Assembly: GCA_016617855.1 (NCBI GenBank)
Contig: JAECUM010009826.1
Span: 1-64,000 of the forward strand
Source: Megalonaias nervosa
Taxonomy: Eukaryota > Mollusca > Bivalvia > Unionida > Unionidae
Reading direction: 5' to 3'
DNA length: 64,000 nt
Shown one piece after another: positions 17,215 through 29,906 of this stretch. Made by a program: the position numbers and the translations under genes. Each line of letters opens with the position of its first letter. Position 1 is the stretch's first letter. The notes beneath the pieces were generated by a model. That model was given only the letters and a program-made list of their open reading frames with translations, did not search any database and was not told the origin of the DNA.

Positions 17215-17779
17215 TGGACAGAGAAGTACAGACTTCAGAAACAGAGAGAACAGCAATATATATATATATCAGATAAAGCAGACGAAAATAGAACACAATT
17301 TACATTCAGTGCAATGGGTGAAAAAAATAAGTGCTATACCCAAGCAATATTTTGAAATTAATATGTAAAAAAAAAATTTACTTTAGTTTTCCTACATTTT
17401 TGGTTGCATCTTGGAAGCCGATTTTCGCTAGTATAGAAAAGCTAACGCTCAAATACTATTTAAGGGAGTTAACTGTGAAGGTATTTGTAATCTTCCACAC
17501 CCGGCACGCGTCGACTGTCGTTTCTATGAAACGCGCTTTGATTCCGTTCGTTTGGATATATTCTGTACATACGCTTAACGTGGAAGTAATCCGAATTCAA
17601 AATTGACGGATATACACCGTGAAGTGAGTAGTGAAATTAACCAATTTCCTTCTAACAAGATTGGAGCTTTATGACCACTTCCGTGATGGGTGTCTAATAG
17701 GCCTCCGTTTTTTAATGCATCATTTGTACACGAAAGTCTCGGAGGATTACTATTCATAATGTGACGCTTCCCCAGAGAA
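17215..17779. other. Element/host boundary and 5' flank
   Basis: Starts with a (TA)n run near 17257-17268 and a long A-run near 17367-17377. From about 17400 the sequence becomes less AT-biased with several CpG dinucleotides (GGCACGCGTCGACTG near 17500), like a host promoter or 5' UTR. I found no inverted copy of the left-end repeats, and no 6-bp target duplication could be assigned. Confidence 0.4.
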
Positions 17780-17838
17780 ATGGAACTAAAACAAGAGCCC
17801 ATAGATAACTACTATGAAATAGGCGATGATATAGGAAG
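17780..17838 (+). CDS. Host first coding exon, death-associated protein kinase-like
   Basis: An ATG in good context (AGAAATGG), with an in-frame TGA 18 bp before it, starts 19 full codons (MELKQEPIDNYYEIGDDIG) ending in AG directly before a GTGAGA 5' splice site. DAPK-family kinases begin with a very similar peptide (a Gln-rich start, DYY/DFYD, then GEELGSG) just before the ATP-binding glycine loop. A split Ser codon at this point fits that family. The exon is short, so this rests on pattern recognition; the following exon (glycine loop, then VVKK-like) was not found in the window. Confidence 0.5.
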
Positions 17839-17857
17839 GTGAGATTTTATATTAAGT

Positions 17858-17860
<3 letters not shown>

Positions 17861-17897
<37 letters not shown>
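17861..17897. repeat. (CT)n microsatellite
   Basis: Uninterrupted CT repeat of about 18 units just inside the putative intron. Confidence 0.95.
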
Positions 17898-17901
<4 letters not shown>

Positions 17902-20900
17902 CAGTAGAATACTTCATGATAATGTCAAGACGCGTCACACTTGACCCTGTTGACTTTACTGACAATGATGAAAATGCTCCTTTTATACACATTCATCATC
18001 GTCATCGCTTTCCTTAGTTGCGTCCCTCAGAACTAAGTATAATTCATTGGAATACAGCGAAAGTATTCAGTTGTCGTTGATAAGGCCAACTTGAACTCTC
18101 TTTTATCCAAATATTTTGTCTTGTATATGAACCGCACTGAAAAATATCAGATGTGTATCCCGACTCACCCTTATGTAACATTAGATGGATTTGCTTAATA
18201 TTTGAACAAAGTGTTTTTCTTTTTTTCCTTCTCAGTTCCTGTAGGCAGATACTGCGTTTGCCATCTGCCATGCAGGGTTCAATCACTACTCAGTCTTATA
18301 TCAGTATGTGGTCCCATGCTGCTTTGTCAAGGGGCCAGATAAGTGTTTTCTGGGCCAATATTTTGCATGATTTCTGTTAATAATCAGCATTTAAAATTCT
18401 TGATTAGAGGCAAGTCTTTATGTGGTATCATCCACTGAAAATAACTATTCACTGTTTAGTTAAATCAAAAATATATATTCATGATGTGAAATATAGTCAG
18501 GCTTAATGTAAATATGTTAATTTTATTTCCTCAGGTTTTACAGAATTAAATTTGATAGCTTTACTCTTGTGTCAGTTATTATTTTGTGGTCATTACTAAC
18601 CGCTGATGTGTGCATCGACTTTACCTAGCATATTTTGACATAGGCCCACCCACCCCAAATGTGTCTCCTGGTTTGCACTGGTTTGAAATTTAGGGTAGGT
18701 ATGTAGTTTTATAAATACTATAATAATTAGTATATAAAGTGTACTAAACGCTTCAAGAACTGTGCTAAACTGGTTCAGTTAGATGCACAAATCAATTTTG
18801 AGAATTTAAAAAAATATGTTATTTCTACCTTGTGGGGGGAGTGCTAAAGTTGGCAATGAAAAACAGGGACAGTCAACTGACTGGAAGCTCACATGTTTTT
18901 TTTGCCGTAGTCAAATGTTTTCTACAGGGTCATACCACCAGCAATGATGCCTATACTGCTGACTTCATTACCACATAAATATTTTTCCAGAAGTTTATTT
19001 TATATGTTTCCAATATCGGACTTGATAGAGAGCAGTAATCCTCCTTTAAACAATATCAGTTGATCAGTATCACCTTGATTTTATTCATCTGGAGGATTTT
19101 TCCTGGAAACATACATGTATTTGTGAGTCATTCCCATGAAGATGTTTGATTGCAAAGCTCTAGATGAGCAACATATTTTTTATAGGCAGTTTAAATGAAA
19201 AAACTCATAAATAAATTTTCTAACTACATTTAAATTATGCAAAAAACTTTAGTTCTAAGCATTTAGTCCAGTTTTATTTTTGCATATTGCACCTGCCATA
19301 AGCAAAGTCCATGTTGTATGATAACATATTTGATCGATAGAACTATGCTATAGGTTTAAATTCCTGATTTTTCATGCACATTTGAAATTATAATACTTAA
19401 TGACTGTGAGAATACTCACTAAAATAGAACCAGTTAATCAAACAAACCCAGATCTGGTCTTGGTCACTAAGCCTTCTCACACATTCAAAATGGTATGAAA
19501 AACAAAATATCTTGATTTAGATTGGCTCATAACTCAAGCATTGAATGAGATAAAAGCAACAATTATTTCCAAATGGGGAATGAAATACCCATTGTGTTTA
19601 TTCTTCTGTAGATCTGTGATTGCAACTGGTTGTCTTAAATCCTTTATTGCTCTATTACATATGAAGATGCCTGCATATGGCAGTGTAACCAACCCAGCTA
19701 CATGTAAACTATCAGTCTCTTGAGTTAAATGCAGATCTAAATAAGTGGACATTGCAAGGTAGCTGAAGGCAAAGTTCACAACAAGGAAAATGATGGGCGT
19801 AAAGGTTGCACAATATTTGCCATGTAGATGCATCTGTCATTTGAATAGATCATCCATGATTTTTTTGGCACCTTTGGGAAAGGAATGCATCGTGGTCAAA
19901 CTATGCCTTGTCTCTTTTTCACACAAGAGTAAACCAGAGTGCCCTAAGTTAATAACATTTATAATTATGCAAACTTTGATATAAATACAGATTTAGATGC
20001 ATATAACACTGTATTACTGTGCCTTGAAATTTGAACTATTGTTACCCCCATGCATTAGTGAGGGGATGATGTGATATTGTTAGTCTGTTACCATGTGCTC
20101 TAAAAGCACTGGGTGGAAGCTCAGCAGATTTGGTACTTAGGTTATCTATGTTAGCCATCAGCAGGAGGGTATAATTTGTGGGTCTCTCATGGGTGTTTCC
20201 TGGGAAGGGGTTAAAAGTCAAGTCTAAAAATATTGTGATTACTGTGACATTTTAAAACTTTGTTCATGCTTGCATAACATATTTTGGGTTGTGACTGCTG
20301 ACCTTTGGTTGTAGTGAGGGTTTGGGTGGGGTGGGAAGGATGAAAGGTAATTAAAAGGGATGTGGATTTGCCATTGCTTGCTTTGGAAGTAGCTTTACTT
20401 AGACCGATTATGATTCTTGTGGTTTATCAGGATGTAATATGTGATGCTGTATATTAGGGGCAGGGGGAATTTACTGTAAATGACTACCATAAGCAAGGTA
20501 AAATATTTACAGATGCTGTACAAACTGTCCCAAAGTCGTTTTGAATTTTGAGGAAAAAAGTAGGCAGCCATAGACATTTACTTAAGCCAAATATAGCCAA
20601 ACCTGTAGACTATAAGGAGTTAGAATCTTTTATGGTCATACATACTTTACATACAGGTATATGTAAAGCTTTTATTGTATATACATTTAAGAACAGGGTT
20701 AATTAGATGTAATTTATACTGGACTGGGTGTTCTTAATATGGAGATGCCATCTTAGGCAGATTTAACTGTATTTTTTTTTTTTGCACAAGTGAAAATTAT
20801 ATCACATATTAATTTTGTGAAAAGAACCATTTTGAAAAAAGTCTTAAGAATAAAGCACTGACGAGATGCCGAGATTGGTGATGTATTAAATTATACTGGT

Positions 20901-22302
20901 GGTGGTTAATTATGTTGTGGACGAGCTACTTCAGTGTTACAGTTACATGTTTATGGGGTTGATTAAAAAAATTAATGTGAATGTTTTTGGACTTAAATTG
21001 ATTTCTGATGAGGTTTTAGAAAATGAAAAAAAAAAATTGTGTATTGACAGTTGATTAAACATTTTTATTGGTATTGGTAATAATGTTATTTAGATACTAA
21101 ATTAATAACATAATATAATAGATATAAGTAATTAATCACAATGTATAGCTTAAACAGCACAGATTTGAAGTCATACTGTAGCCAGATTACATGGTGTCAT
21201 GACCGAGGTGGAAATTAAAACTTTGATAACTCTTCATTTTTACAGTTCAGCAAGCAAGCATAGTACATATATGAATGTATTACATGTACTTTGACCTGCA
21301 TCAATATTTTATTTTCACATACTCAGTATAAAGTGGGGGGTGGGGGTGGAATATTGCAATACCATCCAAACATCTGTCTGTCAGACCTGTTACACATCTT
21401 TTGAACCACAGTGTAGAAATTCCCAAATCTTTGTACATATCTTGTCTCTGTGCCAAGTAGTTACCAAAGAGGTTCAGGTCTAAAACGGTCCTCTATGAAA
21501 AAGGCCCATGACCAAAACAGACTAGTGCTTAAAAGGCCCAAATCTGTATGCATTACTACGTACTGTTATCTTGTATGCTTATAACAATAAACAATACCGA
21601 AATATCAAATCCTTACTTTTTATTGTGAAATATCTGTGAATACTGTGCAGTAATGTATCATTGTTGAACATGTTACATCTGAGTGATCATGTAATTAATT
21701 GCTGCACACTACTAGTTTTACAATGTAAGATGAACAAAGAAGAAAATAAAACATGTTTCTGAATGTGAGAAAGTTCAAATAAGGCAAATTACTAATTGTG
21801 AAAGAAAACATTCGAAGTGTACCGAATCAATAATTCCTTTGTTATAACTTATAAAGACTTAATACAAGTTAGAGTAACCCACATGTGACTTGTGGATGCA
21901 ACTTTGTCATGGTAATACCTTAATTACAAGTTAATGATGGATAAATATTTTCATTAGCTAAGACTGTTTACTTATTTCATGTGAACAATCTTTTAAAAGC
22001 AATCCTTTTTAACTTGTGCCTTTTGGATGCTTGGAAAAGTGAGTCAAAGGACAAATGCAACTGTTTCAGATATTATCTAAACTAAAATATTATATATAAC
22101 AGATTTTGATTATATCACCAAGGACTTGTTGAATGGGGATGTGAAGAATAAGAATGGGTTTGGAACAGGGAATAGGCATTAAAAAGTATGGGGATTTGCA
22201 GTTGAAGCTACTAAAGTTACATTTGTTTCTTATTAGATTAACCGTGGTATTCTGGCTATTTTAGTTCCCTTTTTGAATGCTCTCTCACGTAAACATATAA
22301 TA

Positions 22303-22515
22303 CAGTATACAGTCTCATATGAGTCCAACTGCGAACTGCACTGACCCAGATCTGCCATTGCATAATGGGCTGGTAGATCTGGGTCTGTGCAATTTGGTTG
22401 GAGTAATCAGTAGAACAAACAACATAGACCCTGATCTGCAGGCTCGTTATGCTGTGGCAGAGCAGGATCTTTGTTCTTTGCAGTTTGACTCAACTTATAA
22501 GTGGGTATATATGGT
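22303..22515. repeat. MITE-like element, family M1 (copy 1)
   Basis: A roughly 210-bp unit with ends that are imperfect inverted repeats (GAGTCCAACTGCGAACTGC on the left, TGCAGTTTGACTC on the right, then CTTATAAGTGGGTATA). Internally it carries inverted CAGATCTGGGTCTGTGCA segments. Related copies lie at 24,155, 26,214 and 32,049, so this is a dispersed non-autonomous element. Confidence 0.6.
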
Positions 22516-23328
22516 AGGTACTATTTTGCATAATACATCTAAAGGAACTCATTGCATTGATAATGCTGTTTGAATAGAGTGTAGAATTCTTTCAGTGGAT
22601 AATATTTAACAGTTAGGCACATGTTTTATTGTGAAATACAGGAATAAAAAAAAACCATTGTCCGTTTGAATGGAGCAAAAAATTCTGATGGATCATGAAT
22701 GCATAGTGACGAGTCACTCTTTTAGAAATACCTTGCACAATTAGTCAGACCACTGGGTTATTGTTACAACCCTGATTATAGTGTAAAGTATTGTCTCCAT
22801 CAGAAAGGTAACATACATTCCACAGCAGACAAAACATATATTTAAACTAAATCAATCTGTATTCTGCAACTTCTTTGGGTACTTGATGTAAGAAGCACTT
22901 GTAAAGGGTCTGTTTTAGAACATGTGACTGAGAAACTCATGCTGTTTTCTAAAACATACTGAAAAATGAAAAGAAAGCACTAGAATCAATCATGTTTGAA
23001 TGTAATACCTTTTTTCATTCATAAAATCGCTCTTATATTCAGAACATTCTTTTACAAAATGGAGTAAGGAAGTTCTCTTCTGAATGTTCAGTTCAGAATA
23101 GATGCTCATACTCTCATTGGCTCATGCAGCTTTGTACAAGCTTAAAAATCTTGCACATCTTGAAAATTGGGGGGTGGGTTAAAAAGATAGCTTTATGAGG
23201 TAAATGCTTGTAAATAGCTTTCAGTCTCTGCTTTATACCACTGGAAATATCGCATTAAAATGAAAACAGATCAACAGATGATACAGACATTTAAATGTGC
23301 TTCTAACTGTGAACCTTCAAGAATTTAT

Positions 23329-23686
23329 GATAGCACAGTGAGGTATAATAGTAACCTAATCATAAGCATAGTGAGATATGTAAGTAACCTAATCATAAGC
23401 ATAGTGAGGTATAATAATAACCTAACCATATGCATAGTGAGATAGAATAGTAACCTAATCATAAGCATAGTGAGATATAATACTAACCTAATCATAAGCG
23501 TAGTGACATCTAATAGTAACCTAATCATAAGCATAGTGAGGTAAAATAGTATCCAAATCATAAGCATAGTGAGGTATAATAATAACCTAATCATATGCAT
23601 AGTGAGATACAATAGTAACCTAATCATAAGCATAGTGAGATATAATAGTAACCAAATCATAAACATAGTGAGATATAATAGTAACC
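23329..23686. repeat. 33-bp tandem repeat, about 11 copies
   Basis: Unit GTGAGGTATAATAGTAACC plus CTAATCATAAGCATA-type sequence, period 33 bp. The period is a multiple of three, so it generates an artefactual minus-strand ORF of repeated 11-residue units; this is not a gene. No spacers, so it is not a CRISPR array. Confidence 0.9.
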
Positions 23687-24154
23687 TTGGCAGTGGTGTC
23701 ATGCTGTGATGACATACATGTTTGTGTACTTTAAAGTTGTGACAAATACTGTACTGACAAATACAGAACAAGTGTATCCAAACAAATTTGTGCATTGGAG
23801 CTTTGTTGTCTTCATTTCCTTTGGGGTTTGTTTTTTTAAAATTGTTTTGTTGCATCCTTTATTCCATGATGATTCAAACTTCCTGGTTAAATGAAAAAAT
23901 TTAGCATCTTTGATATTGGGTTTTCTTACATGGATAATCAAGACCCAGTTTTATCTGAGTTAAAAAAGAAAGCTATAGCATACTGAAAATGGGATTCCTA
24001 AGCAGATTTTTTTATACATTTCTGAGATTCAGGGACTTTCCCTGTTGAGTCAGGGGGAACATGTGTTGGTATCACTTGCATAGATCTAGCTATTGCTTCC
24101 AGTCCCTTTATTTTCTGGTCATGGTTTCTTTAGTTGTCAAAACTTAACAGTCTT

Positions 24155-24328
24155 TACTCGCTAAGACAAGTCCAATTCCAGACTGCACAGACCCAGTTCG
24201 GTTGTTTGTAAGGAGTTATCAGTAGAACAAACAACATAGACCCAGATCTGTATGTGCAGTATGCTGTGGCAGATCGGGATCTATGTTGTTTGCAGTTGGA
24301 CTGGATTTATAAGTGAGTATATTTGGTA
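24155..24328. repeat. MITE-like element, family M1 (copy 2)
   Basis: Same ends and internal CAGACCCAG / AACAAACAACATAGACCC segments as the 22,303 copy, with an internal deletion. Confidence 0.55.
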
Positions 24329-24939
24329 GGCTACATTAACATTTTTTTAAGACATGTATCTTCAATTTGAGGAAATATGACACTACTTTTATTTGCAAAA
24401 TCTTATTTGGATCTTGGATCATTTCACAAGAATCAAGAATGACATAAATCTATGTGCATGTATTGCATAAAATTATGTAATTATTCCATGCCATGGGTGC
24501 TTACAATCCGATATATACGCCCTTACAGGCAGATGAAGCTGCTCAGAGGAAGGAAGGAAAATCAATAAAAAAAATTGACTTGCATTTTCTGCAACAGGGA
24601 TGAGTAATTTGTGTCTCCATGTGCAATAGTTATTAATTCCATCTGCCATAAGGTGAGAGTCTGAATTTGTAATGGTGTAAGCATTCTACAGTTTTACACA
24701 AGGACATAAAAATCTTTTGTCTTGTGATCAGTATGTGACATGCGTAAATTGTTTGCTTTTTGTGTAAATTGTTACTGTATTTATGTTTTTGCCCTCGGTT
24801 TTATATAAAATATGAAGAAAAAAGTTGGGGTTTTGTGCAGTTGTATGAAAATCTCAAACTCACAGTTGCCATAATTGTACATGTATTATTTCATTGTGAA
24901 AAATAAGCAAGATGCAGAACTGAGTATTCCATTACTATC

Positions 24940-25655
24940 AATCCCCGTAGTATACCACTAGCCCTCATATAACATGGGATTAGTAACCTCACTGCAAAGC
25001 CCTCAGTATACCACTACCCCTTATATAAGATGGGAATAGTAACCTCACTGTAAAGCCTGTGGTATTTCACTACCCCTCATATAACATAGGAATAGTAACC
25101 TCACTGTAAAGCCTTCATTATACCACTATCCCATATAAAACATGGGACTGTTAACCACACTGTAAAGCTCTTAATATTCCACTACCCCTTATGTAATATG
25201 GGAATAGTAATCTCACTGTAAAGCCCTCAGTATATTACTACCCCTTCTATAAAATGGGAATAGTAACCTCACCGTAAAGCCCTTAGTATTCCACTGCCCC
25301 TCATAAACCATAGGAATAGTAACATCACTGTAAAGCCCTTATTATACCACTACCCCGCATAAAACATAGGAATAGTAACCTCACTACAAAGCCCTCAGGA
25401 TACCACTATCCCATATATAACATGGGAATATTAACCTCACTGTAAAACCCTTAATATTCCACTACCCCTTATATAATATGGGAATAATAATCTCACTGTA
25501 AAGCCCTTAATATTCCACTACCCCTTCTATAACATGGGAATAGTAACCTCACTGTACAGTCCTTATTATACCACTACCCCTTCTATAACATGGGAATAGT
25601 AACCTCACTGTAAAGCCTTTAGTATTCCAGTATCCCTCATATAACATGGGAATAG
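24940..25655. repeat. 56-bp tandem repeat, about 12-13 copies
   Basis: Unit with TACCACTACCCC, ATATAACATGGGAATAGTAA and CCTCACTGTAAAGCCC, period 55-57 bp with moderate divergence between copies. Diverged satellite in host DNA. Confidence 0.9.
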
Positions 25656-26213
25656 TAATGGTTCCCATTAAATTTGATTTGTATTGTTTCTTCATAATTT
25701 TCGTTCTTGGCTATTGATAAATAGTTATACATTATGTAACTGATTTTATATAATTTGATGTGCAATTTCATATATTTCATGTATAATGACAAAGCTTGAA
25801 TATAGTATGAATAAATAACATGAGTCACCTTATGATTTCCGTGAACAGCCTTACACCGTAGTTTTAGTATTTTTGTTATTCTTTTAGTGCATAGGCATCA
25901 TTGGTGTAAATAGAGGGTAAAAACTGCAAGTACCATTGCACTGACATCTAAATGACATGTCATTGCTATGAAATTCAAGTTGCTGATGCAAATGTAATTT
26001 TTACTGTTGCAACCTGAGAATTTGCTATTGCAGTGTATTAAAACTGGTGTCCTTAACAAAGGTTTTTATATTTGTTGCAGAGGTGACCTTATACTGTTGC
26101 AACAGTATTCACTTACCATCTATACTCACTTATAAGTCAAGTCAAACTATAAACAGTAAAGATGCTGATTTGCCTTGGCATAACATGCTTGCAGATGATG
26201 GTACATGTTGTTT

Positions 26214-26312
26214 GTTGTACTGATTACTTATAACAAACTGCACAGACCCAGAGGCAGATCTGGGTCTGTGCAATTTGTGGTTGTTCTCATCTTATACGCG
26301 AGTATATACAGT
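26214..26312. repeat. MITE-like element, family M1 (copy 3, short)
   Basis: About 100 bp holding the CACAGACCCAG / CAGATCTGGGTCTGTG inverted core and the flanking CTTATA ends; a deleted copy. Confidence 0.5.
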
Positions 26313-27259
26313 AATATTGCATTTGATATTCAAATATTGGTATACAGTGTTTTTTTTACTGTTGCAGTGGTGTATTCTCGAAGTTCTCTAGATTCATTTA
26401 TAAGCTGTGGTCTGCCTAGTGCAGTCAATTAGCGTTTAGAAGAATACATATGGAGTTAAATTTATAAAAGGAAAACCTTCTCACTTGTCAAATTCCTAAC
26501 CAAAGTACATTTACCTCAAATGCAGTAATACACAAAGGCAAATTTTGCTGTTGCAACTTGAAACTTTTCTGTTTCGGTAGTATTTATTTTAACACTGGTG
26601 TTATTGATACTTCAGTCAGTTTCTTCACAACTGTTGTTTACAGTCATCAGATTTTATGTGAACATTCAGTTCTAGCAAAATTTGGTCACTTGGCCATTTT
26701 TCTCACTCCAGTAAATTGTATTACGATGTTACTTTCTTTTAACTCCATTTCTCCAATATACTTTTGTGAAACTGTTCATGCTTGAAAACAAGTAGGTAAC
26801 AGTGGCTTTATCTTCTTGCTCAAATGACTGGTTTTGGTTTTTTAATTAATCAGCAGCATAGCCATCATCACAAACCAAGGGAGACAATCTGCTATGCTCC
26901 TTTATCACTTATGACCGCCTTTGTGGAGATTTCCTCATTTTTCATGAGTTCACTTAAACAAAAATATGTCATCAACAAAACAATATAAAAATCTCCAGCT
27001 CATAAATGAAAATGCCTGTTTTATTAAACATGTTTGAAAACGAAAGTTTGATTGGTTCATCCAAATAGAGTGAAAGGTCATATTACAATGGTGAGAAGAC
27101 TTTACTTGCACTTGCAGTGAAAGGTTCTACAGGTTTATGCATATTGATGTGAAATGAGGAAATGCCTGCACAGGCTGCCATGGATGATACAGATGCATAG
27201 AGGATTGTCTCCCATGGCTTGCAACAATGCAGCAGAGAATTGCAGTTTGCAGTAGTCTT

Positions 27260-27603
27260 GCCATTATTTTGATCTGATTAAAATCAGATCTCCAGTGTCC
27301 ATTGTGAAGTTCAGACAGTGACCACTTAGGGGTCATGTTCTGGTGACCTTTGAATTGGCCAATGGAAGAGCAGCTTTCAGAAATCTGAAAGTGAATCAAC
27401 TCATCCAGCACACATTTATGCTCTTTAACCATACTACCCAGTCTCCCAAACATGAAGATGTAAGACTTCTTCTTATTGGCTGTTAAAATTAGCAGTTACG
27501 TTAATAACATAAATCACCAGAACATGAACCCTAAGCTGTTGCTGTCAGATCTTCACATAATAAATTGGAGATCTGATTTTAATCAGATTGACCATTATTT
27601 GTT
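27260..27603. repeat. Inverted-repeat element with about 90-bp arms
   Basis: Arms at about 27,260-27,350 and 27,508-27,603 are imperfect reverse complements (ATCTGATTAAAATCAGATCT and CATGTTCTGGTGA on the left, mirrored on the right), separated by about 155 bp. Likely a degraded foldback element. Confidence 0.55.
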
Positions 27604-29104
27604 TAAAATATGGCCTTTGCTATTTGTCTTTATTGAGCAATCACTTTATTTTACTTCTAAATGCAGCAATTTGCTAGAAGAATGTTTAAGGTGTCTTTCC
27701 CTGACATGAAGGGACTTCCATTGATCAGGAGGAAGATTCCATCTTAATGGTGCCTAGAGGTCATTTTGACCAAAACATTTATAACAAGTCATGATTTTGG
27801 TATAGTATGTAAGTCAAAGACACATGTCTCTGGTACAATATTGCACCTTTTTCATTTCATCCAGTTGTAAAGCCCCTTATTTATTCCATCTCACTGCCAT
27901 ATATTTGATTGACTGTTCTTTTGGAATAGTTACCTTTCGTTGACAGGTTTTATATTCATACAAAATTGAGTGCTTAAAAATAATGAAAAAGAAAGTGCAC
28001 CTGCAGCAGACACAGACTATGTAAACTTGCCTTATGAAGGATGTGATCCTATAGGGAATGTATATAGTTTGTTAATTGCTTCCTCTTCTGTCCACTGATA
28101 ACTGGCTAATGAGCCCCTGAGTAGCAGACATGTTAGAGTGTAGCCTGCTGTAATGCCTTAGAGAATCCCACAGTGGTCCACCTGGGATTGGTCTAAACAT
28201 AGATGGTTGAGGGAGTTTAATGACTTTTAAAAAACCTAACAGACCAATACTAATATCTCCCCACTCCCATTGTCATTTGTCTCTGAAAACCTAAGAGTAG
28301 TGTATTATTTTGCTATTTTAGAAATACATTTTCCCATCACAATAAGGTTTTAAGATCTGGTATTCCCACTACAGTAAGGTATGTCAGAAAACCTAACTTG
28401 TTTTATTTTGGTAATTTAGAAACTTTTTTCCCCATGAAAGTAATTTTTTAATATTTTGTTTCCCATTATCTTAATTATGTCTCAATTATAATTTCTAGGT
28501 GCTGTTGTTGTTCTTTTGTTTGGGATAGTTTTGCATCCTGTCCTTCACTATACAGGCTCTCTGAATTACTTAACTGTTTTCCCAGTCATGCAGCTAATTG
28601 CACATCAGGGAAGTCCTTTTTATTTATTGAACTGCTTCCTGCCCTGGAACCTTCATTTCTGCAGTGTAGCAGTTCTTTCTGGAAATATTTTCAAGTGCAG
28701 TCAGCCAGTTCAGTGAAGGCAGATGAGCTTTGTCTTGGATAGCACTGTTTCTGTTATGAAATATGTGCTGAGCCAGTTCAATAAAAGTGAGGGAACTTGT
28801 TTTCCTGCATTATGTTTTCCTTTTTTTTTTAAAAAAACTGCAGAGCCAGTACAGTTAGGTTAAGGGGATTCTTACTTTATTGTAATGTTTTTGCTTTGAA
28901 AGATAAGCACGTCAGAGTCAGTTTGTTGAATGCAAGAGAATACCTATTCTCATATTGCACCATTTCCGAGGTTCTTAAATAAATCCAGTCCATTCATTGA
29001 TGGTAGAGAAACTCCTTGGTCATTGTTTCTTTGGTTCCTGTGTGAAATAACTGCATACAGACCTAGTTGGATGATAATTTGAGAGCAAGGACAAGAATTG
29101 AGTG

Positions 29105-29450
29105 TTGTAACTTATTGAAATGAATGGTAATGGATGAAAACCTATTGAAGTGGATGGTAATTGATTGATGACAACATATTGAAATGAATGGTAATTGATG
29201 AAAAACTATTGAAATGGATGGTAATTGTTGAAAACCTTTTGAAATGGATGGTAATTGATTGATGACAACCAATTGAAATAAATGGTAATTGATGAAAACC
29301 TATTGAAATGGATGGTAATGGCTGAAACGTTATTGAAATGGATGGTAATCGAGGAAAACCTATTGAAGTGGATGGTAATCAATTGATGGCACTCTATTGA
29401 AATGAGTGGTAATTGATGGCAGCTTATTGAAATGGATGGTAATAGAAGAA
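29105..29450. repeat. 30-34-bp tandem repeat
   Basis: About 11 units built on TATTGAAATGGATGGTAATT with GATGAAAACC or a 4-bp longer variant. Confidence 0.85.
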
Positions 29451-29906
29451 AAAGTTCCTTCAGTTTTAGTTAAGATTCTAATTAGTTAGACTAGTTTTAT
29501 CTTATTGAAACACAAACATGAGCAGCAACAAAGTAAATTAAGAAAAGGGATGGGAGTATGGGAGAGTCAGGGTTTTTCTAGTACATGTACAGTGAAACTT
29601 AAGAAAATTGGACCTTCTCAGTTCTGGAATTCTCTGTAAGCTGACCACTTTGGTTTGTAATAGATTTTTTTTCTTTTAAATTCTTTGTTGTGAAAGGCTC
29701 AACAGACTGGAACCTCAGAATTCCAAAAATTCTTGGAATAATTTTTGCCAATTTAAATCTGCCTTTGAAAACTACATGCAGATGCCATTACCTTGTTACC
29801 TGTAAAAATCACAGAAGTGTCAAGCTGATGCAGTATATTAATTTGAGTTTAGTAATTACAACAAGAGTGATCTATCACATTAAACAATAGCTGTGATTTT
29901 TAACTT

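Larger units (their letters stand above)
1..17250 (+). mobile_element. Element 1: decayed adintovirus-like Polinton/Maverick
   Basis: The block carries the Polinton hallmark set in one orientation: family B DNA polymerase, FtsK/HerA-type packaging ATPase, rve integrase with chromodomain, hexon-type major capsid, penton-type minor capsid and adenain-type protease. The major capsid belongs to the type often annotated in invertebrates as F54H12.2-like, which is the adintovirus hexon. At least seven in-frame stops and about eight frameshifts interrupt recognisable genes, so the copy is probably no longer autonomous. The left end may lie beyond the window, and I could not find a matching terminal inverted repeat on the right, so the right boundary (between 17,214 and 17,779) is approximate. 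Confidence 0.85.

Noticed and set aside
17290..17400. Terminal inverted repeat matching 1-100
   Set aside because: Only weak, same-orientation similarity (ACCCAAG and an A-run); not an inverted repeat.
23325..23855. 176-aa minus-strand ORF
   Set aside because: Entirely produced by the 33-bp tandem repeat, whose period is a multiple of three.
23329..25655. CRISPR-like arrays
   Set aside because: The 33-bp and 56-bp repeats are head-to-tail satellites without unique spacers, in animal DNA.
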